A stretch of 64,000 nt of DNA, taken from assembly GCA_029851415.1 (NCBI GenBank), contig CM056744.1, forward strand, positions 10,051,268 through 10,115,267, written 5' to 3'. The notes beneath the pieces are model-generated. The model was not told the DNA's origin, ran no database searches, and saw only the letters and a program-made list of their open reading frames with translations. This DNA is from Eretmocerus hayati (taxonomy: Eukaryota; Arthropoda; Insecta; Hymenoptera; Aphelinidae). Shown one piece after another: positions 10,662-22,929 of this stretch. A program made the position numbers and the translations under genes. Positions within the stretch are counted from its first letter, which is position 1. Every line of letters starts with the position of its first letter.

Positions 10662-11761
10662 TGACGTGAGCATCTCACGCCTTTTTTGTACAAATTGCCG
10701 CGATCCCGTCCACTCAAAACTCATTAGTAACAAATACGTAGCTTCAAGATTGTAGTTTCTTTTCTTTGCATTCAAGCCAGCGTCCCGAAGCGCGCTTTAG
10801 CAGCATTTTTATTCGTAGTCCACGCACATATGACGTCATGCCGCGGCAGCTGCCCCTTTTACTTATTTCTAATAGACGAACGCACCATTGCGTTTTTTCC
10901 GCGTGATTACGTAACGCCACGCAGCTCACGCGCCGTGTCGTTTTAATTCTCTTAATACTCTAATAAGATATCGCAATAACGCTACGCCGCGTTATTTACG
11001 TGACATCGCGCAGCTCACGCGCCGTGTCGTTTTAATTCTCTCAATAACCTAATAAGATCTTGCAATAACGCTACGCCGCGTTATTTACGCAACGACGCGC
11101 AGCTCACGTGGCGTGCCGTTTTTTCTAGATATGAGATAAACTTGGAAACGCATCGTGGCGTAAAGAACGCCCACGTTAGTTGCGCACTGTACCGTTAGTC
11201 ACCTAAGCATTTCATGTAGATTAACGCCGCGAGGCGCAGCGGAGCGGAAAAGCGTTAGTAACGCTCCGTGCAGTTTTCTCACATATGTTAAGCATACGGA
11301 AAACGCTCCGTACCATAGAAACCGTACGTTGTCCTAGATCCTATAAATAGGGATTCGTAGCCGAACGAAGGGGAGTTTTTTTCGCATTTGTACCGGGACG
11401 CATACTTCACGCCGGATCTCGGCACGGGCCCAGGGCACGGTCCCGGCCTCCTAGTGCTACTCGCGGCTTGTACTTTATACTGGACTCGTCCTGTCCTCAT
11501 AACCGATATTCAAGTGTGCTGGTGAATGTGATCGGATAGTCGAGGCAACCGAGATGTGTAAAAAATTGATGACTTTTACGACATAAAGTGACATCCTATT
11601 TTCTCTACATAATCCGCGAGTGTTCATTCACCATCCCTCTATACCCAATTAGAGGCTCACCAGCGTTTTTCGAGATGAAGATATTCAGTCAAAGTTCCTA
11701 TTTGTTGTAACGAGGGGGTCCATTTTATAACATTCTGCATTCATCTTCCACCCCCATGTTA
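10662..11761 (+). repeat. 3' LTR
   Basis: Second copy of the 6920-8020 repeat, including the 89-bp tandem array and TATA box at 11342-11350. It is followed directly by TATC, the right half of the 4-bp target duplication. Confidence 0.88.
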
Positions 11762-11779
11762 TATCTTTATATGTCAGAA

Positions 11780-11838
11780 CAGAAACCTAAGCCTGATGAG
11801 GTCCACAAAACCTAGTGGACGAAACGTTGCAATAAAAT
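11780..11838 (+). ncRNA. Hammerhead ribozyme motif of the Penelope-like element
   Basis: The core CTGATGAG (11793-11800) is followed by a perfect 6-bp stem II, GTCCAC (11801-11806) with GTGGAC (11815-11820), around an 8-base loop. Then comes GAAAC (11821-11825) and GTT. Stem III would be the palindrome ACGT, too short for a monomer but workable in a dimer. Cleavage is expected after GTT at about 11828. Stem I can form from GC/GC plus GAAA/TTTC around an internal loop. Minimal type-I hammerheads of this kind are known in Penelope-like terminal repeats. This one is separated from its RT gene by the inserted LTR element. Confidence 0.8.
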
Positions 11839-11850
11839 TTCCATCATGAA

Positions 11851-11917
11851 ATTTTGGGAATTTATTTAGTTCCCCACCGTCCTTCAAGATCGACGAGACC
11901 AACAAATCAACTCATAT
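11851..11917 (-). repeat. 67-bp inverted repeat, right copy (Penelope-like element)
   Basis: Exact reverse complement of 4033-4099. It lies between the hammerhead motif and the 3' tip of the element, which ends just before the right target duplication at 11958-11971. Confidence 0.85.
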
Positions 11918-11971
11918 ATTAACCACCAAGGACGAAAAAATCACCAAAATCACTTATAATATTTGAAAACA

Positions 11972-13346
11972 ATATCATGATTGTTACAATAAACAACGAA
12001 TTGGTCAATTATATTTTTACCATGGGGATGTCACAGCTAGAGTTGGAACCTTGGAACTCACTCATTCTTAACCTCTCGCACCAATCAAATATCTCAACAA
12101 CACCATTGACGGATGACTTTATTGGAAGATCCAAAGAGTAGTTTTGACAAGGAACCGTGGATCTACAGAAATTGAACAATCAAGTATACTGCACTTTGCA
12201 TGGATGATTTGAGAGTTTCACTCTACTTGAAAGCCATAAAACATGATGGATGGATAACATATTTTCAATATGTAGAGCGGGGGAAAATAATTTTCTGTGA
12301 GGTTGGTAAAATCGTCATCAATGCATATAATCTATGAGACATTATTTTTGCCTAAATACAGTTCATCAGCTAGAATATTCTGGATAATAACTGATGTTTT
12401 TAGTCACTTGTGCATAGCTCACCTATCTAATGTGCTACACGATTTCTCTTGTTTACTGATTCTGAAGTGGCAGATAGAAGTTTCTAAGGTAAGTTTTTGC
12501 TATGACTCTTATGAGTTTTGATGGGCTGTTCCCAACATATCTCATAATCACAGAGTACCTTGAATATAGCTTACTCCTTGTGTTAGTTACGAGAACTGAA
12601 TATCAGATTCAACATGGAAAATTAGCTGTTTCATCTTGTATCCCATTTTGTTTACTACTCTACAGCCTTATCCCAAGTGAGCTGTGTATAACCCTTGATG
12701 ATGTTGTACAAAAATATTAAGAACTATTATTACTCACGATTAGAAAATGCAGAGCTACACTGGTATTTGGGAGACCTCAGCACACTGGTAGTGAGACTGG
12801 TGAGTTTCTATTTGAGCCAGGAACTGAAATGAAGAAGTAAGGTTAACGTAAATTTATATATTGAACAGAGATTTTGCTTTATCCCATAAAATTGATTGCC
12901 TTATAATTCATAGGAAGCTGGAGAAAGAACATACTTGATGAATAGCACACAGAGTGGTCACTAATGTCGGAATCCGATTTCACTGCTAAAAAATTTCTCT
13001 TGGCTCTTTCCGGGGCAAAATGAAACGTGAAATAATGTGAAGCAACCACCAATTTCTTCAGATTTCTACCAATAAGTGCGAATCGGTCGTTCCGACTTCC
13101 GTCTTCGATCTTCGATCCAGATCTGTACACATGTGCCTCGATGGGAATTTTGAGCATCTACCGAATACTCTACATTGGGTCGTTCTTGTTGGATCAATCA
13201 AAGTTGATGGTGGTTGATAGTTGACCCTGGATTTGTTGGTCGGTGAAGTTTTGATGTTTTATGCTGAATGCTGGATGCTTGGCTGTTTTTGGCGCCACGG
13301 CCGTCTTCTGCTCGGACAGCTGGATATGTCAGATCAGTGGGGGCAC
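11972..13346. other. Host spacer between Penelope-like and hAT-like elements
   Basis: No transposon termini were recognised. A reverse-strand open stretch at 12879-13157 has a protein-like translation (for example KIPIEAHVYRSGSK) and may be an exon, but I could not fix splice sites or homology. This is the left flank of the large nested insertion and should hold the downstream part of the gene whose exon lies at 48140-48337. Confidence 0.4.
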
Positions 13347-13354
13347 GGTGGGGG
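13347..13354. repeat. Left 8-bp target duplication of the hAT-like element
   Basis: GGTGGGGG here equals 48121-48128, just outside the other end of the nested structure. An 8-bp duplication next to ends beginning CAGGG is the hAT signature. Confidence 0.75.
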
Positions 13355-16250
13355 CAGGGCTGCCAGATGGAATATTAAAAAAGACACGGCGAGAGGGGTA
13401 GCTCCCCCACTCTAGCGGCGTATCGGCGGCGGCGCGCGACTCGGAAAAACGATTCGCCGTGCAGCGCGCAGCAGAAGACAGCAAAGAGAACAGCCGACGA
13501 CTCGCGCGATGCTGTACTTATATATTTATGCTGGCAAATTTTTCTTGGAATAGGTTGATTTTTGATGATATTTATGTGTTTCAGTTTCTAGAATGTGGCC
13601 AATCTCGCCCTCATTCGGGCGGGACTCTCACTATTATCATCCTCGGGCCACTCAAATCCCACGAAAAGTGTTTTTTGATGATGGTAGGGTCTTGGTTTTC
13701 ACATTATTTTGTGAAAAGTGCTGAAGCAAAAAGTGGAAAGATGAACTTGTATATGTTTTTTGACAACAGAGTGTGAACACGTTTCTGGTGCTCAAAACTT
13801 AGTTTATCTTTTTCTGTGCCAATACTCAGTGGACCAGTTCTGTTATCCAAGTGCTGGTCCTGAAACAAATTCAAGAATGACATTCCATGAGACACTGAGT
13901 GTCACTTGATTTGACTTAAACAACAAAATACCTCCTCAATCTCAATCTGGTTTCGCATGAGTTTGGAACTTGATTCGCAGCTGAAATAAGGTTGGGGAGA
14001 TGACTTTTGGGAAGAACTGCCTCAATTGAAACAATTTCCTGTGTCTCTATGTGTTCCAAGTTCTCATATGAATATCCTGTCTTGAACACGTTTCTTACTG
14101 TTTTCTCCACTGTCGCAAGGTTTCTTTTAGTATATTCCATGACTCCAAACATGATAACGTTATAGGAGTATGATGGGATATTGTGCTCAGAATTCATGTA
14201 TCCCTGATGACGTCCACTCAATTCAATGAAATTGAGCAATATCATCACCATTCATGATTCAACCCTGACGTTTAATGAGGTACATACAGAAAGTGAACGG
14301 AATAAGACATCCTGATGAGCTCATAGTCCTTATGTAATATTTGAAAATAACTTGTGACTCAGTACAGAGAGGATTGGTATGATTTGCACTAGATTAGGAA
14401 TACTTTGAGATTAGCCCAGACCATAGAGATATATGGCCCAGACTGACTTTGGATTGAATAACAGTCAAAAGCAAAAGAAACAACCAGCCATAGCTAATTG
14501 CTGCAGCATTTTTCATACCTACAGTTCAGCAAAAACAGATACGGTTCTTACTTTCAGTTAGCCAAGGTAATCTTGTTAGAAAATGAAGTGATCTTCAGAG
14601 GTTGAATATAATGATCCAAGTCCATTACCTCATTTGCAAAAACATGTGATATATCTGAGTATACTCAGATGAAATTGTTCGGTTGTTATGGGTAAACATA
14701 TCAAATTCTAAATTCCAGAAAGCATTTGGAGGATCATGCATGAGCAACTCTTTTTCTCTGTTCAGGACTAGTTCAACCTCTTGATTGAAGTGAGATTGTA
14801 CACAACTTCATTCAATATGCAGTCAAAATTTCATTTTCCAGCTAGAATTTCTTGTATTTCCCAGAAGCTCCAGAGTTCAAGAATTCGGTAGACTTGAACA
14901 TAAGTGTACATTGTATTCCATGAGTAGAGGAATCGCTTACTCAACTCGAAAAGGGTAAATCGAAGATGGAAAAAAATCGTGAGTCGTTTTCAAAATATTG
15001 GTTTTGTACCATTATACTACAGAAAATAGTCAATTGGAAGATCAGAAAGACAGTCGAAACCGCGGAATTCTGTAATATTTGTAGTGGACCGGCTTTTTTC
15101 ATGTAGAAAAATCAATCTTTAATAACTGAAAGGTGGCACATTAACCCGTAAAATACCCGGATGGTCTGACCAAGAATTCTCTTTCGAAAGTAATCATCCC
15201 CAAAACCTAGGAAGGCGAATAAACCCGCATTTACCCGGAGTCTCGGACCGAAAGTTCTGCTGGGGGAATGAATCGACCCTTAAACCTAGGGAGGTGAATA
15301 AACCCGCGAATACCCGGACGCTTGGACCAAAAATCTTGCTTGGATAATAAATCATCCCCAAAACAGAGGAAGGCGGATAGACCCGCAGATGCCGGGATGC
15401 TCGGACTGAAAGTTCTGCTGTGTAAACAAATCGACCCTTAAACCTAGGCAGGCAAATGAACCCGCAAATAAATGAATTACACACAAAACCTAGGAAGGCG
15501 AATAAACCCGCAAATACCCGGATGCTCGGACCAAAATTCTGCGTACAAAAATAGATCACCCTCGAAAAAGAATCATCCCCAAAACCTAGGAAGGCAAATA
15601 ATCCCTCAAATACCCAGATGCTCGGACCGAAAGTTCTGCTGAGAAAATGGATTATCCACAAAACCTAGGAAGGCAAATAAATCCGTAAATACCCAGATGC
15701 TCGGACCGAAAATTCTGCTCAGAAAATGAACCACCTACAAAAACTAGGAAGGCGAATGAATCTGCAGATACTTACCCGGATGTCATCCAGGCCGAAAACT
15801 TTGCTTAAAAAATAAATCATCCTCGAAAACAAATAGCCCCAAAATCTGGAAATGCAAATAGATCCGCGGGTACCCGGATGCACTGATCGAAAATTCCACT
15901 TGGAATATCCCCAAAACCTAGAAAGTCAGATAAACCTGCAAATACCCGGATGCTCGGACCAAAAATTCTGCTTGGAAAATAAATCATGCTCAAAACCTAT
16001 TGAGGCAGATAAACCCGCGAATACCCGGATGCAATGATCGAAAATCCTACTTGAAAAACGAATCATTCCCCAGGACCTAATAGGAAGGCAGATAAATCCG
16101 CAAACACCTGGATGCTCGAACCGAAAATTCCGCTTGGAAAATAAGTCGTCCACAAAACCAAGGGCAAATAAACCCACATCTACCCGAAGGCTCGGACCGT
16201 AAATTCTGCTTGGAAAATGAATTTACCCCAAAACCTGGGAGGCAAATGAA
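13355..16250 (+). repeat. Left inverted arm of the hAT-like element
   Basis: Reverse complement of about 20190-22929 plus 48029-48120 at very high identity. The outer 1.7 kb is unique sequence with short open frames that occur twice in the window only because of the inverted repeat (for example 13916-14251 and 22125-22460). The inner part is the minisatellite. A possible splice acceptor precedes the frame at 13704-13895 (reverse strand, TTGTTTCAG), so the arm may once have held exons. At 13447-13455 it keeps the unoccupied target AAACGATTC of the 25-kb element. Confidence 0.85.
15195..16245. repeat. Minisatellite, ~79-bp unit, left copy
   Basis: Units begin AAACCTAGGAAGGCGAATAA and recur at 15203, 15282, 15362 and 15440, about 79 bases apart, for roughly a dozen imperfect copies. 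The conserved core is CCCGGATGCTCGGACC. The unit is near a multiple of three, which creates a long artificial open frame on the reverse strand (15194-15661). I do not treat that frame as a gene. Confidence 0.85.
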
Positions 16251-17089
16251 CAGATATCTATGTATACGGTTGCCGACGTTTTGTCAAGGAAAACACTAGT
16301 CGCCAATTCAGAAAGCTCTAAAAGGAGGAAATACCCGGATGATCGACATGGAAATTCTGTTTAGCTAACAGAGTATCCTGAATCTAGGAATGAGGTCAAA
16401 TCCGTGCGTGTGCCCGAGCTCTCTCAACTTGAGCAAGATAATACATTTTCACAACGCCCTGGATAGTCAATGTATAGAACCTGAATCCTAGATATTTTTC
16501 CTGAGACTATGATATCCTTCCAAGAAGGATGATGATCTGAAAAAGCCCAGCCGCATTCCAATCTGTGAGTTCTAGCGCACCCGAGCTTCGACTCTGAACG
16601 AGGAAAAAGACTCACACCATCCCTCGAATCGCAATCTTTCGAGGATATTCAAGCATGGGATTTTTCCTCGAGAGAATTCCTGGAAGACTTCTAAAGTATG
16701 TCATTTTACAATCGCGAGATCAAGGTGACTCGCCTCTGGAATTCAAATTTTCGACACGCCGTGAACATTTTTTCCTGGTTATCACTGAAATATAGTTGAG
16801 AGAAATTTGCTCAGATTTATGGAAATTTTAGCGGTTTATTCATTTTGAAAGGCCGATTTTTGCCTCTTCTCGTTGTTTCGATATTAGCTTATAGCTCGGA
16901 CATAGGTGCATCTTTGTGATACCACTTGGGCGTGTTGTTTTGTCATGCCCTACCCTTTCAAGGAAAAAATTGACTAATCACAAGAACTGATATGGTAGGT
17001 CTCATTGTGCTGCCTATAAAAAGCTCGAAAATGCGATTTTGCACCATCTCTGGAAGCGTATAGCTCAAAATGTATGCCTCATAGCGAAA

Positions 17090-17465
17090 GTCTGCATCAC
17101 AACAAATTGAAAGGTCTTCCCTGCTGAAAATAATTCCGTGGGACCCCACGGAATCCCGAGGGGTTCCACGAAGTCCCATGGGACTTCGTGGCTCCTGGCC
17201 CTGGAAAGATTTCCAATCTTGACAATTCAGAAATTTGGCATGCGCGACGTGCAGCATACAAATTTTGACCATTTCTCTCCCAGGAATGGTTGAATTTGGT
17301 CGATTATGGTCAAAGTTCGTATGCTACACGTCTCCAATGCCAAATTTCGTATAAAACAAGATTGGAAATTTTCCCAAGGCCAGGTCCCACAAAGTCCCAT
17401 GGAATCCCATGAAGTCCTACGGAATTATTTTCAGCGGGGTTGGAAAGACAGTTCATTTGTGTATG
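17090..17465. repeat. Foldback (MITE-like) inverted repeat
   Basis: The left arm read on the reverse strand and the right arm share GATTGGAAAT, GGCCAGG, GTCCCATGG and GGAATTATTTTCAGC in the same order, with several changes between. The loop is about 30 bases. No clean target duplication was identified. Confidence 0.6.
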
Positions 17466-18689
17466 TAACATTGTACGAGCTGCAGCCGATTGAAGTTACT
17501 CTTTTTGGAAAAACGTGAAATTTCAAGGCCAATTTCAAAAAATAGTTTCTTTCAATCGACCCCAAACCTATGATGAAATATTCTTTTAATCGTCTATAGT
17601 TGAAAGACCAACAATAGTATGAATGTACTGTGTAGATCCCGATTTTATACGAGCTGTTGAAAACAGTCGAAAATACCGAAGATTAAGCCGAATTTCAGCC
17701 TTCTCAGGACGCTTTGTGGGCGGAAACTTTTCTTGCTCTATTCGTGAACTCTGATTATACGGCACTTAGCATGAAATACTTTGGAGGAAAATGCCAAGAG
17801 CTAGAGGATGGCCTTTTTCACGATGTTCTACAATAAACCAGTCCAAACTTGAAGTAAATACGAGACAGACGGAAAATATCGAAAATACAAATAAATTGGG
17901 CCTTTCAACTCTGTGTGAAGGTGATTTCCTCCTGCCCCCCAGTTTCACGTCCTTGATCGTATGTCCCTTTCCAAAAATTACCCTGCGAAAAGTCAGTTCA
18001 ACATCTAGATAATGTTACCTTCACAGCATATAGTTCAGTAAGCAATTTGGCAATGAGAGCAAAAACAGGCAGAGATCTGACATGGTTTTGCGAGCCTTTT
18101 CCCAAGGAATTGCTAGCTGTCTTTTCCGGTTCCTTCTGAACTCAAGAATGTCTCATATCGAATTACGGGTGCAAATCTGCAAACCCCTCCCTAGCTCCGC
18201 CCATTCCCTCGTTCGCTTCATTTATGTATTTTTCTCTTGAAAATCATTTTATTGATTGTACACTGTGAAAATGTGCTCAAAAACCTCTGTACGTTTCTGT
18301 AAAAATGACCAACTCTAATCGGCTGGAGCTCGTACGGAAAATGAGATGATGACAAGTTTGAGAATGCAAATGCGAGGTCTTTTCGAGACAATTGTAATCG
18401 AGGCCACCCGAGATTGGTCGAAAGATACCACAGGCAATTTTCACACTTTACGCAATGGGTCGGAATCAATTTTTTTTTTTTTAGCGAAAGCAGCAAGATA
18501 TTTATTGGGAAAGAGACCTCTTACATTTTTGAGATAATGATCAAACTATACCACGGGAAAACATAGTTGATAAAAAAAAATGTAACCGATCAGTTCATTT
18601 ATACGTAGAGTGTCGACGCTGCGTGATTTGTACAGAATTCGCTGTCGAAGTTTCTAGGGCTATTCCAGTGAAGACCGTCCAATGTAGTA

Positions 18690-19882
18690 AGGTCAAACAA
18701 TCAGATTCCCTCTGCGATGGAGTATATGATTCTAGAGCTGAACTGACGCGACACGTGTTTTTTCGTTTAGCCCAGATCGACTTTGCATCGGAGCTATGCG
18801 AATTTCCAGTTTGGAGCCGAAAATTGAGATTGGCATTCTGAAATTGGTAGAAGTTCCACAACTTTGCTCCTAATGTGTCTTTTGAGATGTGGCTTGATGG
18901 GGGATATCAAACACAACATATTCTATCTGAATAGAATTCTATGGTGCTCAAAATTTTGCATAGAGTACAAAAAAGCGACAAATTGATGGAAAATGAAAAA
19001 ATGCAGTTACTCAAACACATAAATTCGTATCCCGTTGAATTATTTTTCTGAGAGTACTTTCAATTATGCTAAACATGATGAAATTGGTCCGATAAAAGGT
19101 GAGAACTTCGTGGGAGGCGCTAAGAAAATTTTCTGGAAGAAAAATTTTAAAAACCAAATAATTGTTGAAATTCGGTAAGGACTATTGTGGAAAGGTCTGT
19201 TTCCCCTTCCAAGAGTATCGTATTCCTTTGGAAGTGTCCCGAAATGATTAATGTCGGGATCTATTGCTAAATTCGGCATTTGGGTGATTACAGCTCAATT
19301 TAGCAATAGATCCCGAAATTGATCATCTTGGGACGTTTCCATGGGAATACGATACTCTTGGAAGAGGAAATAGACCTTTCCACAACAGTTGTTACCGAAT
19401 TTCAACAATAATTTGGTTTTTGAAACTTTCTTCCAGAAAATTTTCTTAGCGCCTCCCACGAATTTCTACCGCCTATCGAACCAATTTCACCATGTTTAGC
19501 ATAATTGAAAGTACTCCCAAAAAAAAATTCAACGGGATACGGATTTATGTTTTTGAGTAATTGCATTTTTTCATTTTTCATCAATTTGCCGCTTTTTTGG
19601 ACTTTATCCAAAAGTTTGAGCACCATAGAATTTTATTCTGATTGAATACGTTGTGTTTGATATACCCTATCAAGGCCCATCTCACAAGATCCATTAGGAG
19701 CAAAGTTGAGAAGCTCTGACCAATTGTAGATTGCCAATCCCAATTTTCGGCTCTAAACTGGGAATGCGTATACGGCTCACATTGCAAAGTCGATCTGGGC
19801 TGAACGAAAACACTAGTCACCTCATTTTAGCTCTAGAATCATATATTAGGTACTCCATCGCGGAGGGAATCATATTTTTGAC
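18690..19882. repeat. Long imperfect palindrome (~0.58-kb arms)
   Basis: The arms 18690-19273 and 19292-19882 are diverged reverse complements. The centre carries an inner pair reading CGGGATCTATTGCTAAATT and its complement. Matching landmarks include GAGCACCATAGAATT and the CCTCCCACGAA block. Such a structure is typical of a foldback or MITE element and folds into a long hairpin if transcribed. Confidence 0.75.
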
Positions 19883-20189
19883 CTTACTTATCTTGTACGG
19901 CTTTAGCTGGATTAGCCCTCTATCAATATCCACTAACTAGCTACAAATTTAATCTAATCTGCTAGTCTGACTTTTTTCCAATGCTATAGATCTAGTTTAT
20001 AATCCCGGTCGCTTTGAGAATGATTCTCTCAACAAAGGTGATATTTTCGGGGGAGGGTTCGTCACAATATGATATGGGACGTGTTGAGGAGATTTGGTTT
20101 TCGCATTTCCCCATCGAACGAGTTTAGGCCCAAGTATCAAAGCCCTTCAATGCGACTTCATTTGACCTCCCAATTGTTGGAAAAAATAT

Positions 20190-22929
20190 TTGGACAGAAG
20201 TTTCGGTCAGAGCACCTGAGTATTTGCGGGATCATTTGTCTCGCTACGTTTTGGGGATGATTTTTTTTCGAGGATCATCTATTTTCTAGGCAGGATTTTC
20301 GGTCTGAGCATCCGCGTTCTCGCGGGTTTATCTGACTTTCTAGGTTTTGGGGATCTTCCAAGTAGAATTTTCCATCAGTGCATCCGGGTACCCGCGGATC
20401 TATTTGCATTTCCAGATTTTGGGGGCTGTTTGTTTTCGAGGATGATTTATTTTTTAAGCATAGTTTTCGGCCCGGCCATCCGGGTAAGTAATCGCAGATT
20501 CATTCGCCTTCCTAGTTTTTATGGGTGATTCATTTTCTCAGCAGAATTTTGGTCCGAGCATCCGGGTATTTGCGGGTTTATTTGCCTTCCTATGTTTTGT
20601 GTGTAATTCATTTTCTCAGCAGAACTTTATTCGGTCCGAGTATCTGAGTATTTACGGGTTTATTTGCCTTCCTAGGTTTTGTGGATAATCCATTTCCTCA
20701 GCAGAACTTTCGGTCCGAGCATCTGGGTATTTGAGGGATTATTTGCCTTCCTAGGTTTTGGGGATGATTCTTTTTCGAGGGTGATCTATTTTTGTACGCA
20801 GAATTTTGGTCCGAGCATCCGGGTATTTGCGGGTTTATTCGCCTTCCTAGGTTTTGTGTGTAATTCATTTCCTCAGCAGAACTTTATTCGGTCCGAGCAT
20901 CTGGATATTTGCGGGTTCATTTGCCTGCCTAGGTTTAAGGGTCGATTTGTTTACACAGCAGAACTTTCAGTCCGAGCATCCCGGCATCTGCGGGTCTATC
21001 CGCCTTCCTCTGTTTTGGGGATGATTTATTATCCAAGCAAGATTTTTGGTCCAAGCGTCCGGGTATTCGCGGGTTTATTCACCTCCCTAGGTTTAAGGGT
21101 CGATTCATTCCCCCAGCAGAACTTTCGGTCCGAGACTCCGGGTAAATGCGGGTTTATTCGCCTTCCTAGGTTTTGGGGATGATTACTTTCGAAAGAGAAT
21201 TTTTGGTCAGACCATCCGGGTATTTTACGGGTTAATGTGCCACCTTTCAGTTATTAAAGATTGATTTTTCTACATGAAAAAAGCCGGTCCACTACAAATA
21301 TTACAGAATTCCGCGGTTTCGACTGTCTTTCTGATCTTCCAATTGACTATTTTCTGTAGTATAATGGTACAAAACCAATATTTTGAAAACGACTCACGAT
21401 TTTTTTCCATCTTCGATTTACCCTTTTCGAGTTGAGTAAGCGATTCCTCTACTCATGGAATACAATGTACACTTATGTTCAAGTCTACCGAATTCTTGAA
21501 CTCTGGAGCTTCTGGGAAATACAAGAAATTCTAGCTGGAAAATGAAATTTTGACTGCATATTGAATGAAGTTGTGTACAATCTCACTTCAATCAAGAGGT
21601 TGAACTAGTCCTGAACAGAGAAAAAGAGTTGCTCATGCATGATCCTCCAAATGCTTTCTGGAATTTAGAATTTGATATGTTTACCCATAACAACCGAACA
21701 ATTTCATCTGAGTATACTCAGATATATCACATGTTTTTGCAAATGAGGTAATGGACTTGGATCATTATATTCAACCTCTGAAGATCACTTCATTTTCTAA
21801 CAAGATTACCTTGGCTAACTGAAAGTAAGAACCGTATCTGTTTTTGCTGAACTGTAGGTATGAAAAATGCTGCAGCAATTAGCTATGGCTGGTTGTTTCT
21901 TTTGCTTTTGACTGTTATTCAATCCAAAGTCAGTCTGGGCCATATATCTCTATGGTCTGGGCTAATCTCAAAGTATTCCTAATCTAGTGCAAATCATACC
22001 AATCCTCTCTGTACTGAGTCACAAGTTATTTTCAAATATTACATAAGGACTATGAGCTCATCAGGATGTCTTATTCCGTTCACTTTCTGTATGTACCTCA
22101 TTAAACGTCAGGGTTGAATCATGAATGGTGATGATATTGCTCAATTTCATTGAATTGAGTGGACGTCATCAGGGATACATGAATTCTGAGCACAATATCC
22201 CATCATACTCCTATAACGTTATCATGTTTGGAGTCATGGAATATACTAAAAGAAACCTTGCGACAGTGGAGAAAACAGTAAGAAACGTGTTCAAGACAGG
22301 ATATTCATATGAGAACTTGGAACACATAGAGACACAGGAAATTGTTTCAATTGAGGCAGTTCTTTCCAAAAGTCATCTCCCCAACCTTATTTCAGCTGCG
22401 AATCAAGTTCCAAACTCATGCGAAACCAGATTGAGATTGAGGAGGTATTTTGTTGTTTAAGTCAAATCAAGTGACACTCAGTGTCTCATGGAATGTCATT
22501 CTTGAATTTGTTTCAGGACCAGCACTTGGATAACAGAACTGGTCCACTGAGTATTGGCACAGAAAAAGATAAACTAAGTTTTGAGCACCAGAAACGTGTT
22601 CACACTCTGTTGTCAAAAAACATATACAAGTTCATCTTTCCACTTTTTGCTTCAGCACTTTTCACAAAATAATGTGAAAACCAAGACCCTACCATCATCA
22701 AAAAACACTTTTCGTGGGATTTGAGTGGCCCGAGGATGATAATAGTGAGAGTCCCGCCCGAATGAGGGCGAGATTGGCCACATTCTAGAAACTGAAACAC
22801 ATAAATATCATCAAAAATCAACCTACTTCAAGAAAAATTTGCCAGCATAAATATATAAGTACAGCATCGCGCGAGTCGTCGGCTGTTCTCTTTGCTGTCT
22901 TCTGCTGCGCGCTGCACGGCGAATCGTTT
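20190..22929 (-). repeat. Right inverted arm of the hAT-like element (main part)
   Basis: Inverted copy of 13447-16250. The final 9 bases, GAATCGTTT (22921-22929), are the left copy of the target duplication made by the 25-kb element. The remaining 92 bases of this arm are found at 48029-48120. The minisatellite copy here spans about 20195-21220. Confidence 0.85.
20195..21220. repeat. Minisatellite, ~79-bp unit, right copy (inverted)
   Basis: Inverted counterpart of 15195-16245, with small insertions such as extra bases near 20628 and 20885 and a somewhat different number of units at its inner end. The open frame at 20679-21182 is produced by the repeat unit. Confidence 0.85.

Larger units (their letters stand above)
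6920..11761 (+). mobile_element. Non-autonomous LTR retroelement with only Gag-like ORFs
   Basis: Two near-identical 1.1-kb direct repeats flank a 2.6-kb interior. The 4-bp duplication TATC is present at 6916-6919 and 11762-11765, and the LTR ends are imperfect inverted repeats (TGACGTG and CACGTTA). A primer-binding site follows the left LTR. The interior has two frames for an unknown, acidic and low-complexity protein. It has no protease, reverse transcriptase, RNase H or integrase, and I could not see a classic polypurine tract before the right LTR. It therefore resembles gag-only or large retrotransposon derivatives that depend on a helper. The LTRs differ by very few changes, so insertion is recent. 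Confidence 0.85.
4034..11957 (+). mobile_element. Penelope-like retroelement, interrupted by an LTR element
   Basis: The element runs from the left to the right 14-bp target duplication and consists of two parts, 4034-6919 and 11762-11957. An LTR retroelement at 6920-11761 separates them. Removing that insert and one TATC copy leaves about 3.1 kb, a usual size for the family. The left end (4033-4099) is an exact reverse complement of 11851-11917. It is followed by a short direct copy of the element's 3' tip (around 4102-4124 compared with 11935-11957). This inverted tail plus partial direct terminal repeat is typical of Penelope-like insertions. The single long ORF is intact, and the 3' part holds a hammerhead ribozyme motif. 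Confidence 0.85.
16251..20189. other. Centre of the hAT-like element, non-coding, with nested inverted repeats
   Basis: No gene was recognised. It holds one short inverted repeat (about 17090-17270 against 17300-17465) and one long inverted repeat (about 18690-19273 against 19292-19882). A poly-T run lies near 18470. Short frames here read as shadows of the palindromic structure. Confidence 0.6.

Noticed and set aside
13194..13319. Possible terminal exon of the interrupted host gene (open, ends in a stop, preceded by CATATCCAG)
   Set aside because: Its reading phase does not fit the two-base overhang left by the exon at 48140-48337, so the link is unsupported.
13916..14251. 111-codon frame present in both arms of the hAT-like element
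   Set aside because: Duplication is explained by the inverted repeat, not by selection. No domain or transposase motif was recognised, though it could be a former exon.
14306..14325. CTGATGAG like a second hammerhead core, also present inverted in the other arm
   Set aside because: No stem II complement and no GAAA at the required distance.
15194..15661. Long reverse open frame with repeating aromatic residues, mirrored at 20679-21182
   Set aside because: The repeat unit of ~79 bp is close to a multiple of three, so open frames arise automatically; there is no start context, homology or splice evidence.
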